Positions 1 to 5,664 of a DNA stretch of 5,664 nucleotides are shown piece after piece. This stretch comes from Desulfobacterales bacterium (lineage in GTDB: Bacteria > Desulfobacterota > Desulfobacteria > Desulfobacterales > Desulfobacteraceae). A program made the translations under genes and the position numbers. Each line of letters starts with the position of its first letter. Within the stretch, counting starts at the first letter, position 1. The stretch spans positions 1-5,664 of the forward strand of contig JAKSBO010000975.1 of assembly GCA_022361095.1 (NCBI GenBank), written 5' to 3'. Below the pieces are notes generated by a model, which did no database searches, was not told the DNA's origin, and saw nothing but the letters and a program-made list of their open reading frames with translations.

Positions 1-164
1 CCCATCAAAAACAAGGCGGCGGCACCCGGCGTACACGTCTTTGCCAGCCAGTTCATGATGCCGATCAACGGCAGGCCGGCAATGGTGCCGAATGTCCCGG
101 GGGCAAAAGGTATCCGTCCCAGACCAAAACCTGTGGCAATAAAAAGTATCGCTTTCCCCCCCAT
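1..164 (-). CDS. pgpA: Phosphatidylglycerophosphatase A (PgpA), N-terminal part, cut by the window edge
   Basis: PgpA is an inner-membrane enzyme that removes phosphate from phosphatidylglycerophosphate to give phosphatidylglycerol. Only the first 54 codons are visible, and the C-terminal part lies beyond the left edge. The N-terminus carries the family signature GFGLGRIPFAPGTFGT (about residues 12-27), then a hydrophobic stretch (about residues 28-40) that fits the first membrane segment. The ATG at 164 is supported by an AAGGAG ribosome-binding site at 172-177, 7 bases upstream. It starts 23 bases after the larC stop, in the same direction, so it is probably the third gene of the peptidase-larC-pgpA operon. 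The family call rests on this short signature. It is convincing, but the downstream catalytic residues cannot be seen. Confidence 0.85.
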   Translation of the reverse strand, partial: MGGKAILFIATGFGLGRIPFAPGTFGTIAGLPLIGIMNWLAKTCTPGAAALFLM

Positions 165-187
165 CAGGCGGCTCCTTTTTCGATCTA

Positions 188-1390
188 TCAGGACCGGCCT
201 GTTTGCCTGTCAAGGGGATTTGCTTCAGCCAAAATCCGTTCATATACCTGATAGAAGGGCAACTTGTGTTCCCGGGCAATGCGTTTACATTCATCGTATT
301 CGGGCATAATCCGGGCCTGCCCGTTTGGGCGGATAATCTTCTTGGCGTTTACATAGCCAAGGCTTGTCTCCACATCCACAGGTTCGCGTTTCAAGATCAT
401 CCGGTCACAAACATGATATCGAACGCCGATGCTTGTGGTCTCGGACAGGAGAACTTTAGAAATCGTCTGGAGCTGCGGCTTGTGGCAAATCACCTCAATG
501 CGGGTGGCGGGCCGGTTCTTTTTCATGAATGTCGGTGTAAAACTGACATCAAGCGCGCCTTGTTCCATGAGGCGGTCCATAACAAAGCCAAGGCCCTCCG
601 GGCTCATGTCATCCACATTGGTATAAAGGACATGAACCTGATCGGACAGGATGTTTTCCCCATAACTTTTTGCTTCAGCAGGGGTGCCCAGCACCAGGCG
701 CAGAAGATTGGGCACAGAAGCACCGGTGTCGCGTTTGCCGGCACCATAGCCTACTTTTTCAATCTGCATGTCCGGCATGGCACCAAACTGCGGGGCCAGC
801 GTTGCCACAAGGGATGCACCTGTGGGCGTGACAATTTCGGTTTTAGCATCGGAGCCTGTCACTTCAAGGCCCTTAAGAATGGCCACCGTGGCAGGAACCG
901 GAACGGGAATGGTGCCATGGGCGCACTTAATTGTCCCTGATCCCAGGGGGATCGGCGTTGCGGCAACCTGGTCCACACCTAAATAGTCCAGGGCCAGAAA
1001 AGTGCCGATAATATCGACCAGGCTGTCAATGCCCCCAATCTCATGGAAGTGGACGGTTTCAATGTCCTTTCCATGGATACGGGCTTCAGCCCGGGCAATG
1101 TGTTTAAACGCTGTCAGGGCATTGGCCCGGACCTTGTCCGGCAGATCCGCAGATTCGATCATCTCCCGGATGTGGGTGTAATGACGATGGGTGACATGGT
1201 CGGTCACATCCACATAGAGGTTAACCGCCCGCAAATGGTTCTTGAACACAATTTCAGTGCGCAGATCAAACCCGTCCAGAACCGTTGACAATTTCCCTTT
1301 AAGCCACGCCACAGGCACACCAAGATCCACCAGTGCCCCTAAAAACATATCCCCTGCAATACCTGCCATCATATCAAGATAAAGAATCAT
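188..1390 (-). CDS. larC: LarC, nickel insertion protein for the nickel-pincer nucleotide cofactor (DUF111 family)
   Basis: LarC is a CTP-dependent cyclometallase. It inserts nickel into pyridinium-3,5-bisthiocarboxylic acid mononucleotide, completing the cofactor of lactate racemase (LarA) and related enzymes. LarB and LarE do the earlier steps; neither is in the window. The 400-residue product has the family landmarks: an N-terminal YLDMMAGIAGDMFLGAL (4-20), HFHEIGGIDSLVDIIG (114-129), CAHGTIPVPVPAT (156-168), then in the C-terminal domain TNVDDMSPE (257-265), TPTFMKKNRPA (285-295) and PEYDECKRIA (363-372). I chose the ATG at 1390 over an upstream in-frame ATG at 1447 because the protein aligns with the family from MILYLD. 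Its start also overlaps the upstream peptidase stop as ATGA, and AGGAG lies at 1401-1405. The reading frame is continuous, whereas in Lactiplantibacillus plantarum LarC is split and made by programmed frameshifting. Cytoplasmic; the client enzyme is unknown from this window. Confidence 0.93.
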   Translation of the reverse strand: MILYLDMMAGIAGDMFLGALVDLGVPVAWLKGKLSTVLDGFDLRTEIVFKNHLRAVNLYVDVTDHVTHRHYTHIREMIESADLPDKVRANALTAFKHIARAEARIHGKDIETVHFHEIGGIDSLVDIIGTFLALDYLGVDQVAATPIPLGSGTIKCAHGTIPVPVPATVAILKGLEVTGSDAKTEIVTPTGASLVATLAPQFGAMPDMQIEKVGYGAGKRDTGASVPNLLRLVLGTPAEAKSYGENILSDQVHVLYTNVDDMSPEGLGFVMDRLMEQGALDVSFTPTFMKKNRPATRIEVICHKPQLQTISKVLLSETTSIGVRYHVCDRMILKREPVDVETSLGYVNAKKIIRPNGQARIMPEYDECKRIAREHKLPFYQVYERILAEANPLDRQTGRS

Positions 1391-2532
1391 AACGCCGCCT
1401 CTCCTGTTGCATGGATTTGAAGAATTTCTAAAACCAGTTGGGTACAACTGACCATATCCTTAAGGGCAATGGACTCCTTAAGGGTATGCACGTCGGTCAT
1501 GCCTGTACCGATAACGCCTGCTGCAATGCCTTTACCGAAAAAAACATTGGCATCCGCCGCGCCGCCGCTCGTTTTACAGGCCATGTCCCGGCCCAGGTTT
1601 GCCGCAGCTTTCCGGGCAAGTTTGATCACCTCATGATCTTCGGGAATGCTGGTATTGGGAAAGTCATTTCTCACAATCATGTCCACCCGGGGGACCGAAT
1701 CGCCTTCGGTCTGAAGCTCGGCCATGGTGTTTTCAAAGGTGGAGACAATGGTATGTGTGACCTGTTCCAGTTTTGCAGGGTCATGGGACCGGGCTTCTCC
1801 GTGAATTTCCACATATTCGGGCACGATATTGGTTGCCGCCCCGCCGGAAATAATTCCAAAGTTGCAGGTGGTTTCCTCGTCAAGCCGCCCCAGTTCAAGC
1901 TTGGCAATGGCACAGGAGGCCGCATAAATGGCAGAGACCCCGTTTTCCGGCGTACCGCCGGCATGGGCCGCCCGGCCGTAAATTTTTGCGCTGATTTTGT
2001 TGGCCGCAGGTGCCCGGTTCACAATACCCTCGGTGTCCACGGCATCCAGAATGTATCCGAACTTTGATTTTAATAAAGAGAAGTCAAGATTCTTGGCGCC
2101 TAAGAGCCCCTGCTCTTCACCCACCGTCATGACCACCTCAACAGGCGGGCACGGCAGGTTATTCTCTTTGATGATCTGCATCACCTCAAGGATAATGGCA
2201 AGGGCAGACTTATCATCAGACCCCAGGATCGTGGTGCCGTCACTTCTGAATACACCGTCCTCAAATAGAACTTTAACCCCCTTGCCCGGAACCACCGTGT
2301 CCATATGTCCGGAAAGCATCACCGGCGCAACATCCGTATTGCCCTTAAATGTGGCCACAAGGTTGCCGCAGTCACCGTTGACCTTGGCACCGGCGTCATC
2401 AAACACCACGGTTGCCCCAAGCGCAACCAGTTCCTTTTCAAGAACCTTTGCAATCAAAGCCTCGCTACCGGATTCGGAATCTATCTGGACAAGTGCCGAG
2501 AACCGCTGCCCCAGGCGTTCTTCATCAATCAT
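1387..2532 (-). CDS. M20-family zinc metallopeptidase, PepT-like (YqjE type)
   Basis: Predicted cytoplasmic two-zinc aminopeptidase of the M20/M25/M40 superfamily, probably trimming short peptides; the exact substrate is not readable from sequence. The 381-residue product shows the expected metal and catalytic pattern: SGHMDTV (H76, D78), LGSDDKSA (bridging D106), VGEEQG (general base E139 with metal ligand E140), DAVD (about 163-166), HAGGTP in the lid domain (190-195) and a late HTLKE (H349). SGGAADANVF (322-331) fits the PepT/YqjE subgroup. An upstream in-frame ATG at 2568 exists, but it has no ribosome-binding site. The ATG at 2532 has AAGGA 6 bases upstream (2539-2543) and starts at the usual family N-terminus, so I prefer it. 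The stop overlaps the larC start by 4 bases, implying translational coupling. Classical PepT is slightly longer, so I leave the symbol empty. Confidence 0.9.
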   Translation of the reverse strand: MIDEERLGQRFSALVQIDSESGSEALIAKVLEKELVALGATVVFDDAGAKVNGDCGNLVATFKGNTDVAPVMLSGHMDTVVPGKGVKVLFEDGVFRSDGTTILGSDDKSALAIILEVMQIIKENNLPCPPVEVVMTVGEEQGLLGAKNLDFSLLKSKFGYILDAVDTEGIVNRAPAANKISAKIYGRAAHAGGTPENGVSAIYAASCAIAKLELGRLDEETTCNFGIISGGAATNIVPEYVEIHGEARSHDPAKLEQVTHTIVSTFENTMAELQTEGDSVPRVDMIVRNDFPNTSIPEDHEVIKLARKAAANLGRDMACKTSGGAADANVFFGKGIAAGVIGTGMTDVHTLKESIALKDMVSCTQLVLEILQIHATGEAAL

Positions 2533-2538
2533 ATCCCA

Positions 2539-2543
2539 TCCTT
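2539..2543 (-). promoter_or_regulatory. Ribosome-binding site that decides the peptidase start
   Basis: AAGGA on the minus strand lies 6 bases before the ATG at 2532. The longer reading frame starting at 2568 has only AT-rich sequence without a purine-rich site in front. This supports the shorter 381-residue product. Confidence 0.7.
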
Positions 2544-2568
2544 TATACATTAAATCCACCAGGACCAT

Positions 2569-2797
2569 TTAAACAAGTGGGATAATATACTAGAATTTAT
2601 CAAGGAATGCCAGACCATCTTAACAGGGACGCACAAGGCTATCGCCATGTAATGTATTTGCCATTTGGAATTAAGGCAAGCCTCTAAAGATGTTGTTCAG
2701 TGGCACCTGAAAGGAAGAAGGGATTGATTCTAACCGTCTATTTCCATCATTCATATATATTTAATAGAACCGTCGTATCCAGCCCAAAGCCGTTTGA
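2569..2797. other. Intergenic spacer, no gene seen
   Basis: Between the peptidase start and the hairpin behind the phosphodiesterase gene there is no reading frame with a believable start, codon pattern or ribosome-binding site. On the minus strand, TATATTAT around 2583-2590 resembles a -10 box placed suitably for the peptidase-larC-pgpA operon, but no good -35 partner is visible. The operon promoter is expected here but is not proven. Confidence 0.4.
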
Positions 2798-2831
2798 AGC
2801 AGCCGGGGATTTAAAAGCAATCCCCGGCGCT
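2798..2831 (-). terminator. Strong hairpin behind the phosphodiesterase gene, likely terminator
   Basis: GCCGGGGATT (2802-2811) and AATCCCCGGC (2819-2828) form a perfect 10-bp stem with a 7-base loop. It extends by three more pairs if one base (2801) is bulged. It lies about 33 bases after the stop of the phosphodiesterase gene. On the minus strand the stem is followed by TTC rather than a clear U-tract, so it may stabilise the 3' end or act as an imperfect terminator. On the plus strand a T6 run (2840-2845) follows, but 11 bases away from the stem. Confidence 0.55.
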
Positions 2832-2863
2832 GTCCGCTGTTTTTTATTGATTTTGCCGTAAAA

Positions 2864-4201
2864 CTAACGATCTTCAGATGAGCGTTCCCGGTTCATGCAG
2901 TTGGCGTAAAAGGTAACTGTGGCCGGCCAGTCTGCAAAAACACCTATAACACCTACATCCTTGGCCAGCACATCCAGAACTTCATACATGTCGCCATCGT
3001 TATCAATCAGCTCAGTGATCGACTGGTAATACCAGCCACCGCCTTCTTCCAGAAGCCCGGAGCGTTCCAATGTCCAGGTGATAATTCCCAGGCCGGCTTC
3101 TTTGGCTTTAACAGCATAGTCAGATGGTACGATTTTACCGTCTTCTACAGCCAGAAGCATATACATAGGCGGGGCAATGATTTTAACCCCGTCTGCCACC
3201 ATCTCTTCCATGGAAGGAGACCAGGTGGAAGGATCCGTGTAATCAAAAGCGGAATCATCATACCGGCCGTCCAGATAAACCGCCTGTTTACCAAATGCCG
3301 GGGAGTTGTCGATCCAGTAAAGCACATCCCCGTAATTAAAAGACTGGGCATATACATTCCCTGGCGGGACATTGGCAGCTCTATACTCATCTATCATCTG
3401 CCGGGCATAGGCTTCCTGGGTGTAATCATTATCATACGGCATAGCAACGCTGGGCGATTTAAGTTCCGGGGTCATTTTTACGCCCAATTTTTTAAACAGC
3501 TCAATGCTTTCCGCATGGGTCATCAGGGTCCCGTTCCGGGTATAAAGATCAGTCCGCCAGGCCGGTGTGGCATCCATATATTCCTCCACCGTAGTGGCAG
3601 CGGGGTTATATGCATCCATTTTTCCTTTCAGCGTTTTAAACTCTTCAAGGGTAATATCGCTGGTGCAGCATTTTATTTCTCCAGGGTTGGTGAGTTTGCC
3701 ATCCCCATCAAATTCGGGGGGAACGCTGCATCTCTCGGCCAACTCGGTAGCCAGGATGTTGGTTGTCGTGTGCAGATCGCACTGGGAATGACGGCAAACC
3801 AGCTCTCTATCCGATGTAAAGGTAACGTCACATTCCAGGACACCGGCGCCCATAGCTGCGGCGGCCTCATAGGATTCCTTGGTATGCTCCGGAAATTGAA
3901 GTGCTGCGCCACGATGTCCAATGGAAAAATCCGATCTGAAAAAAACCGGTATCTTCGTACACCGTTTTAATTTCTTTTTCAAAGGGCTCTCTTCCATGTC
4001 CTCAACAAGATAAAAGGGACGGGGGCCTAAATGGGCCACCTGACCTCCATGCATTAATTTATGACATTTTTTATAACAGCTTTTTGTTTTGCGCAGTTTC
4101 TGCTTTTTGCTTTGCGTCATACCCGCCCCAGCCATACCCGTCATTGTAACCGAAACGAAACAAGACAATACGATCGCGGTAATTATATTTTTATAACCCA
4201 T
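2864..4201 (-). CDS. Exported glycerophosphodiester phosphodiesterase family protein, cysteine-rich
   Basis: GDPD-family enzymes hydrolyse glycerophosphodiesters to glycerol-3-phosphate and an alcohol; exported members act on phospholipid head groups outside the cytoplasm. The 445-residue product starts with a signal peptide (MGYKN, hydrophobic core 6-18, possible cleavage after the AGA near 24-26). A basic linker contains CYKKCH (42-47). The TIM-barrel domain follows, with GHRGA (H96, R97), PEHT (104-107), ECD (E123, D125), H138 and KMTPELKSP (E246): the expected catalytic and metal residues. Acidic DGDGK (165-169) and a C-terminal DNDGD could bind metal (inference). The mature protein has 10 cysteines, suggesting disulfides. 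An in-frame ATG at 4240 would add 13 residues, but a G-rich site (4208-4214), 6 bases before the ATG at 4201, favours the shorter form with a proper signal peptide. It appears to be a single-gene unit: terminators lie on both sides. The substrate is unknown. Confidence 0.88.
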   Translation of the reverse strand: MGYKNIITAIVLSCFVSVTMTGMAGAGMTQSKKQKLRKTKSCYKKCHKLMHGGQVAHLGPRPFYLVEDMEESPLKKKLKRCTKIPVFFRSDFSIGHRGAALQFPEHTKESYEAAAAMGAGVLECDVTFTSDRELVCRHSQCDLHTTTNILATELAERCSVPPEFDGDGKLTNPGEIKCCTSDITLEEFKTLKGKMDAYNPAATTVEEYMDATPAWRTDLYTRNGTLMTHAESIELFKKLGVKMTPELKSPSVAMPYDNDYTQEAYARQMIDEYRAANVPPGNVYAQSFNYGDVLYWIDNSPAFGKQAVYLDGRYDDSAFDYTDPSTWSPSMEEMVADGVKIIAPPMYMLLAVEDGKIVPSDYAVKAKEAGLGIITWTLERSGLLEEGGGWYYQSITELIDNDGDMYEVLDVLAKDVGVIGVFADWPATVTFYANCMNRERSSEDR

Positions 4202-4207
4202 TTCTTT

Positions 4208-4214
4208 TCCCCCC
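4208..4214 (-). promoter_or_regulatory. Ribosome-binding site that decides the phosphodiesterase start
   Basis: GGGGGGA on the minus strand lies 6 bases before the ATG at 4201. It sits inside the longer possible reading frame from 4240, which argues that the longer start is not used. Confidence 0.6.
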
Positions 4215-4322
4215 AATTTTGGAAACGTTGTACAGTCCATATCTGGCCATACGTTGAATAAAATGAATAAACGCCAATTACGGTGAAAACAACGAACAGA
4301 TAAACACCCTATCCTTTATGTG

Positions 4323-4336
4323 ATCAATGTTTTGAT
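4323..4336. promoter_or_regulatory. Palindrome ATCAA-N4-TTGAT upstream of the phosphodiesterase gene
   Basis: A perfect 5+5 dyad with a 4-base centre lies about 120 bases before the phosphodiesterase ATG, in an AT-rich spacer. On the minus strand, a weak promoter-like pair overlaps its left end and runs leftward: TTGATC, a 17-base spacer, then TTTATC. The half-sites have the reverse order of an FNR box, so I do not name a regulator. Operator function is only a suggestion. Confidence 0.25.
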
Positions 4337-4414
4337 TTTATGATAAAAGGATTATATTTTTATGACCGTCTGACACAGACAGGGAAGAATTCCTGCCGGG
4401 GGGGATTCAAAGGG

Positions 4415-4448
4415 TACAAAAATACAAAAGCCCGGCATAGAGCCAGGC
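4415..4448 (-). terminator. Intrinsic terminator of the selenoprotein gene
   Basis: On the minus strand GCCTGGC (4448-4442), loop TCTAT and GCCGGGC (4436-4430) form a 7-bp stem with one G-U pair. It is followed at once by TTTTGTATTTTT. It lies about 20 bases after the stop at 4469. This is a textbook layout and separates this gene from the phosphodiesterase unit. Confidence 0.8.
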
Positions 4449-4468
4449 AAAAAGGCGTGTGGAATAGA

Positions 4469-5140
4469 TCAGGGGTTTTGAGCGTCACCAACCGCTTGTG
4501 CCACCATTTTTTCAAGAACCTGGTACGGTTTTGCCCCCACAAGCCTTTGATCTTTCATCAAAAAAGTGGGAGCGGCCACGAGTTCAAGTTCCCGGGCTTT
4601 TGCCCAGTCCCGGTCCACGGCACCGGCATAGGACCTTAAATCAATAATTTCTTCTGCCTGGGCCACATCCAAACCTGCTGACGCCGCTAAATCCAGAATC
4701 ACCCCTTTGTCTGCCAGATTCCGTCCATCCACAAAATATGCATTAAACGCCGCATCATGAAACTCGTTCGCCCTGCCGTATGACTGGGCCCAAAGGCCGA
4801 CCTCCTGGGCCAGACGGGAATTATAAACCATCGTACCCTCCCCAAAGGGCAGATCAAAACTTTGTGCCGTGGCTTTAAGATTGGCAGTCACCTGTTCCGG
4901 GGTTACCAACAGGCCCTTTTCCTCTAACAATCTGGCAATGGGCAATCCTTGTTCAGGCACATCCGGCTGCAGCGGATAGGCCCGCCACTTTATTTCGATA
5001 TCATATGTCTTTCTTAATTTATCAATACCACCGGTACTGAAGTAACACCAGGGTCAGATATAGTCTGAAAAGACTTCAAGCCTAACCGGACGTTTCTTTT
5101 GGCAGCTATTTGGGTTTTTAATATGGTCGATATCTGTCAT
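4469..5140 (-). CDS. FrnE/DsbA-family thiol oxidoreductase with selenocysteine active site (UPWC), UGA read through
   Basis: Thioredoxin-fold protein of the DsbA/FrnE type, predicted to carry out thiol-disulfide exchange. No signal peptide is visible, so it is probably cytoplasmic. From the ATG at 5140 the product is 223 residues, normal for FrnE-like proteins. It opens with a polar extension, then a first strand RLEVFSDYI, then UPWCY: residue 29 is a UGA codon (5056-5054) exactly where the nucleophilic cysteine of CPWC belongs, and C32 is retained. After it come WRAYPLQPD (52-60), the helical insertion with NSRLAQEVGLWA (107-118) and FHDAAF (127-132), and the cis-proline region AAPTF (P191) before LVGAKPY. 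Homology continues on both sides of the UGA in one frame, and a SECIS-like hairpin follows it. An alternative GTG start at 5152 is possible; the ribosome-binding site is weak for both. Without recoding, only a fragment from GTG 4960 without the active site would be made. The main alternative is a point-mutated pseudogene. Confidence 0.87.
5022..5040 (-). promoter_or_regulatory. Bacterial SECIS element directing selenocysteine insertion at the UGA
   Basis: On the minus strand UCAGUACC, loop GGU and GGUAUUGA form an 8-bp stem with one G-U pair and a 3-base apical loop. The loop begins 21 bases after the UGA at 5056-5054, inside the usual spacing of bacterial SECIS elements (roughly 16-37 bases). 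The loop has a G in its first two positions, as the family rule demands for SelB binding. The hairpin lies in the coding sequence, encoding about F34 to D40. Folding was done by eye. Confidence 0.78.
5054..5056 (-). other. In-frame UGA read as selenocysteine (residue 29)
   Basis: The codon lies between ATC (Ile28) and CCC-TGG-TGT (Pro-Trp-Cys), so the motif reads U-P-W-C in place of C-P-W-C. It is the only stop codon in the reading frame from 5140 to 4469. Confidence 0.82.
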
Positions 5141-5175
5141 AGTTTTTACCACATTTTACTTTATTATTTGTCATT

Positions 5176-5194
5176 TTGGTCACAATGAGACCAA
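5176..5194. promoter_or_regulatory. Dyad TTGGTC-N7-GACCAA upstream of the selenoprotein gene
   Basis: A perfect 6+6 inverted repeat with a 7-base centre lies 36 bases before the ATG at 5140. It could be an operator or a hairpin in the leader. No regulator can be named. On the minus strand a promoter-like pair lies to its right: TTGATT, 17-base spacer, TAAATC (around 5200-5228). It is a weak match. Confidence 0.3.
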
Positions 5195-5664
5195 GCTCGA
5201 TTTACCCTATGCAATAAATAAAATCAAACACAAAGACGATAGGAACGAAAATGGCAATGCACTATATAAAATAGTATAAGACATGGGAGTTGAACCAGCG
5301 ACCATTTACCCCCAGACAAAGATTCACGGTCTATAGTGCCCTGAAACCCACTGTTTCAGAGGATTTACATTCTACGCACTATCCTGTTTTTTTTTGCGCT
5401 ACACCACTCAAATCCACGCTCCAAAGCCCCGCCCAATTCAATATTTATTTAATCGTCCGGGGTTGCCCGGGGTTTTCCTGTTTCTCAACATTGAACCAAA
5501 GTGGATTTCTCTTGGTTTCTATTTGATTTGTTGTTAATAAATTTGGTTTAGAAGCGTAGGGAAAAAAAGGTTGAACAGGGTTACGCAGATTGCATAGGAA
5601 ATATTTTGTTATCATTTTTTGTTATTTAAGTAGCAGTAATTTCCATTTTTTATGATTTCAGGTA
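5195..5664. other. AT-rich non-coding region with several inverted repeats
   Basis: No reading frame here has a recognisable protein, codon pattern or ribosome-binding site. Visible structure: GCACTATA (5259-5266) is inverted as TATAGTGC (5332-5339), and GCACTAT recurs at 5376. CTGAAAC/GTTTCAG (5341-5359) is a 7-bp hairpin. GGATTT (5361) is inverted as AAATCC (5410-5415). There is a T9 run (5387-5395), CCGGG-GTTG-CCCGG at 5457-5470, and a direct repeat TTTTGTTAT at 5604 and 5617. The block 5259-5415 may be a remnant of a small mobile element or a structured RNA; neither can be shown. The far right is AT-rich and may hold a promoter for a gene outside. Confidence 0.4.
5341..5359. repeat. 7-bp inverted repeat CTGAAAC-N5-GTTTCAG
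   Basis: Perfect 7+7 dyad with a 5-base loop, nested in the repeat-rich non-coding block. On neither strand is it followed directly by a U-tract, so it is not a convincing terminator. Confidence 0.5.

Noticed and set aside
203..940. Long plus-strand reading frame opposite larC
   Set aside because: It is the antisense shadow of a well-supported LarC gene; its translation shows no family features and it has no ribosome-binding site that I can see.
1438..2067. Plus-strand reading frame opposite the peptidase
   Set aside because: Antisense shadow of the M20 peptidase, with a composition typical of such shadows and no recognisable domain.
2599..2612. Sigma-54-like promoter TGGCAT...TTGAT on the minus strand before the peptidase operon
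   Set aside because: The gap between the two elements is two bases too short, and the invariant GC of the -12 element is missing.
4340..4639. Plus-strand 99-codon frame across the terminator and the end of the selenoprotein gene
   Set aside because: It overlaps a clear minus-strand terminator and coding sequence and has no recognisable protein features.
4469..5140. Simple pseudogene with a nonsense mutation
   Set aside because: There is only one stop, it falls exactly on the redox cysteine codon, the rest of the frame is intact, and a SECIS-like hairpin follows at the correct distance. It remains the main alternative if the genome lacks Sec machinery.
5281..5420. tRNA-like pieces on the minus strand: GGTTCAACTCC near 5288-5298 and a D-arm-like GGTGTAGCGC near 5396-5405
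   Set aside because: The putative T-stem does not pair (GCTGG against CCCAT), no acceptor stem can be closed, and the pieces are far too widely spaced for a tRNA or for tRNA-Sec.
5457..5480. Plus-strand terminator CCGGG-GTTG-CCCGG followed by GGTTTT
   Set aside because: The stem is only 5 bp, the T-run is short and no plus-strand gene precedes it.

Overview
The window most likely comes from an anaerobic, sulfate-reducer-like deltaproteobacterium (Desulfobacterota, possibly Desulfobacterales). This is inferred from gene content and protein style, since there is no rRNA or other marker. The clues are an apparent in-frame selenocysteine codon, a LarC nickel-insertion protein in an operon with an M20 peptidase and PgpA, moderate GC in genes and AT-rich spacers. 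All five genes I can support lie on the minus strand, so transcription runs right to left.

Right end (5141-5664): about 520 bases without a convincing gene, AT-rich, with several inverted repeats. One dyad (TTGGTC-N7-GACCAA) sits just upstream of the first gene. Next is a FrnE/DsbA-type thioredoxin-fold oxidoreductase (5140-4469). Its active site reads UPWC: the first cysteine position is a UGA codon, followed at the right distance by a compact hairpin with a GGU apical loop, which fits a bacterial SECIS element. This is the most interesting feature of the window. Conventional annotation would show a 163-residue protein without its active site, or a pseudogene. A good intrinsic terminator follows the gene.

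Middle (4201-2864): a single-gene unit for an exported, cysteine-rich glycerophosphodiester phosphodiesterase, followed by a strong hairpin.

Left (2532-1): a tight three-gene operon. An M20-family PepT-like peptidase overlaps larC by 4 bases (ATGA), and larC is followed after 23 bases by the start of pgpA, which runs off the left edge. LarC makes the nickel-pincer nucleotide cofactor with LarB and LarE, neither of which is in the window. PgpA belongs to phosphatidylglycerol synthesis. The three products share no obvious pathway, so this looks like a housekeeping gene string. The phosphodiesterase and PgpA both touch phospholipid metabolism, but they are in separate transcription units.
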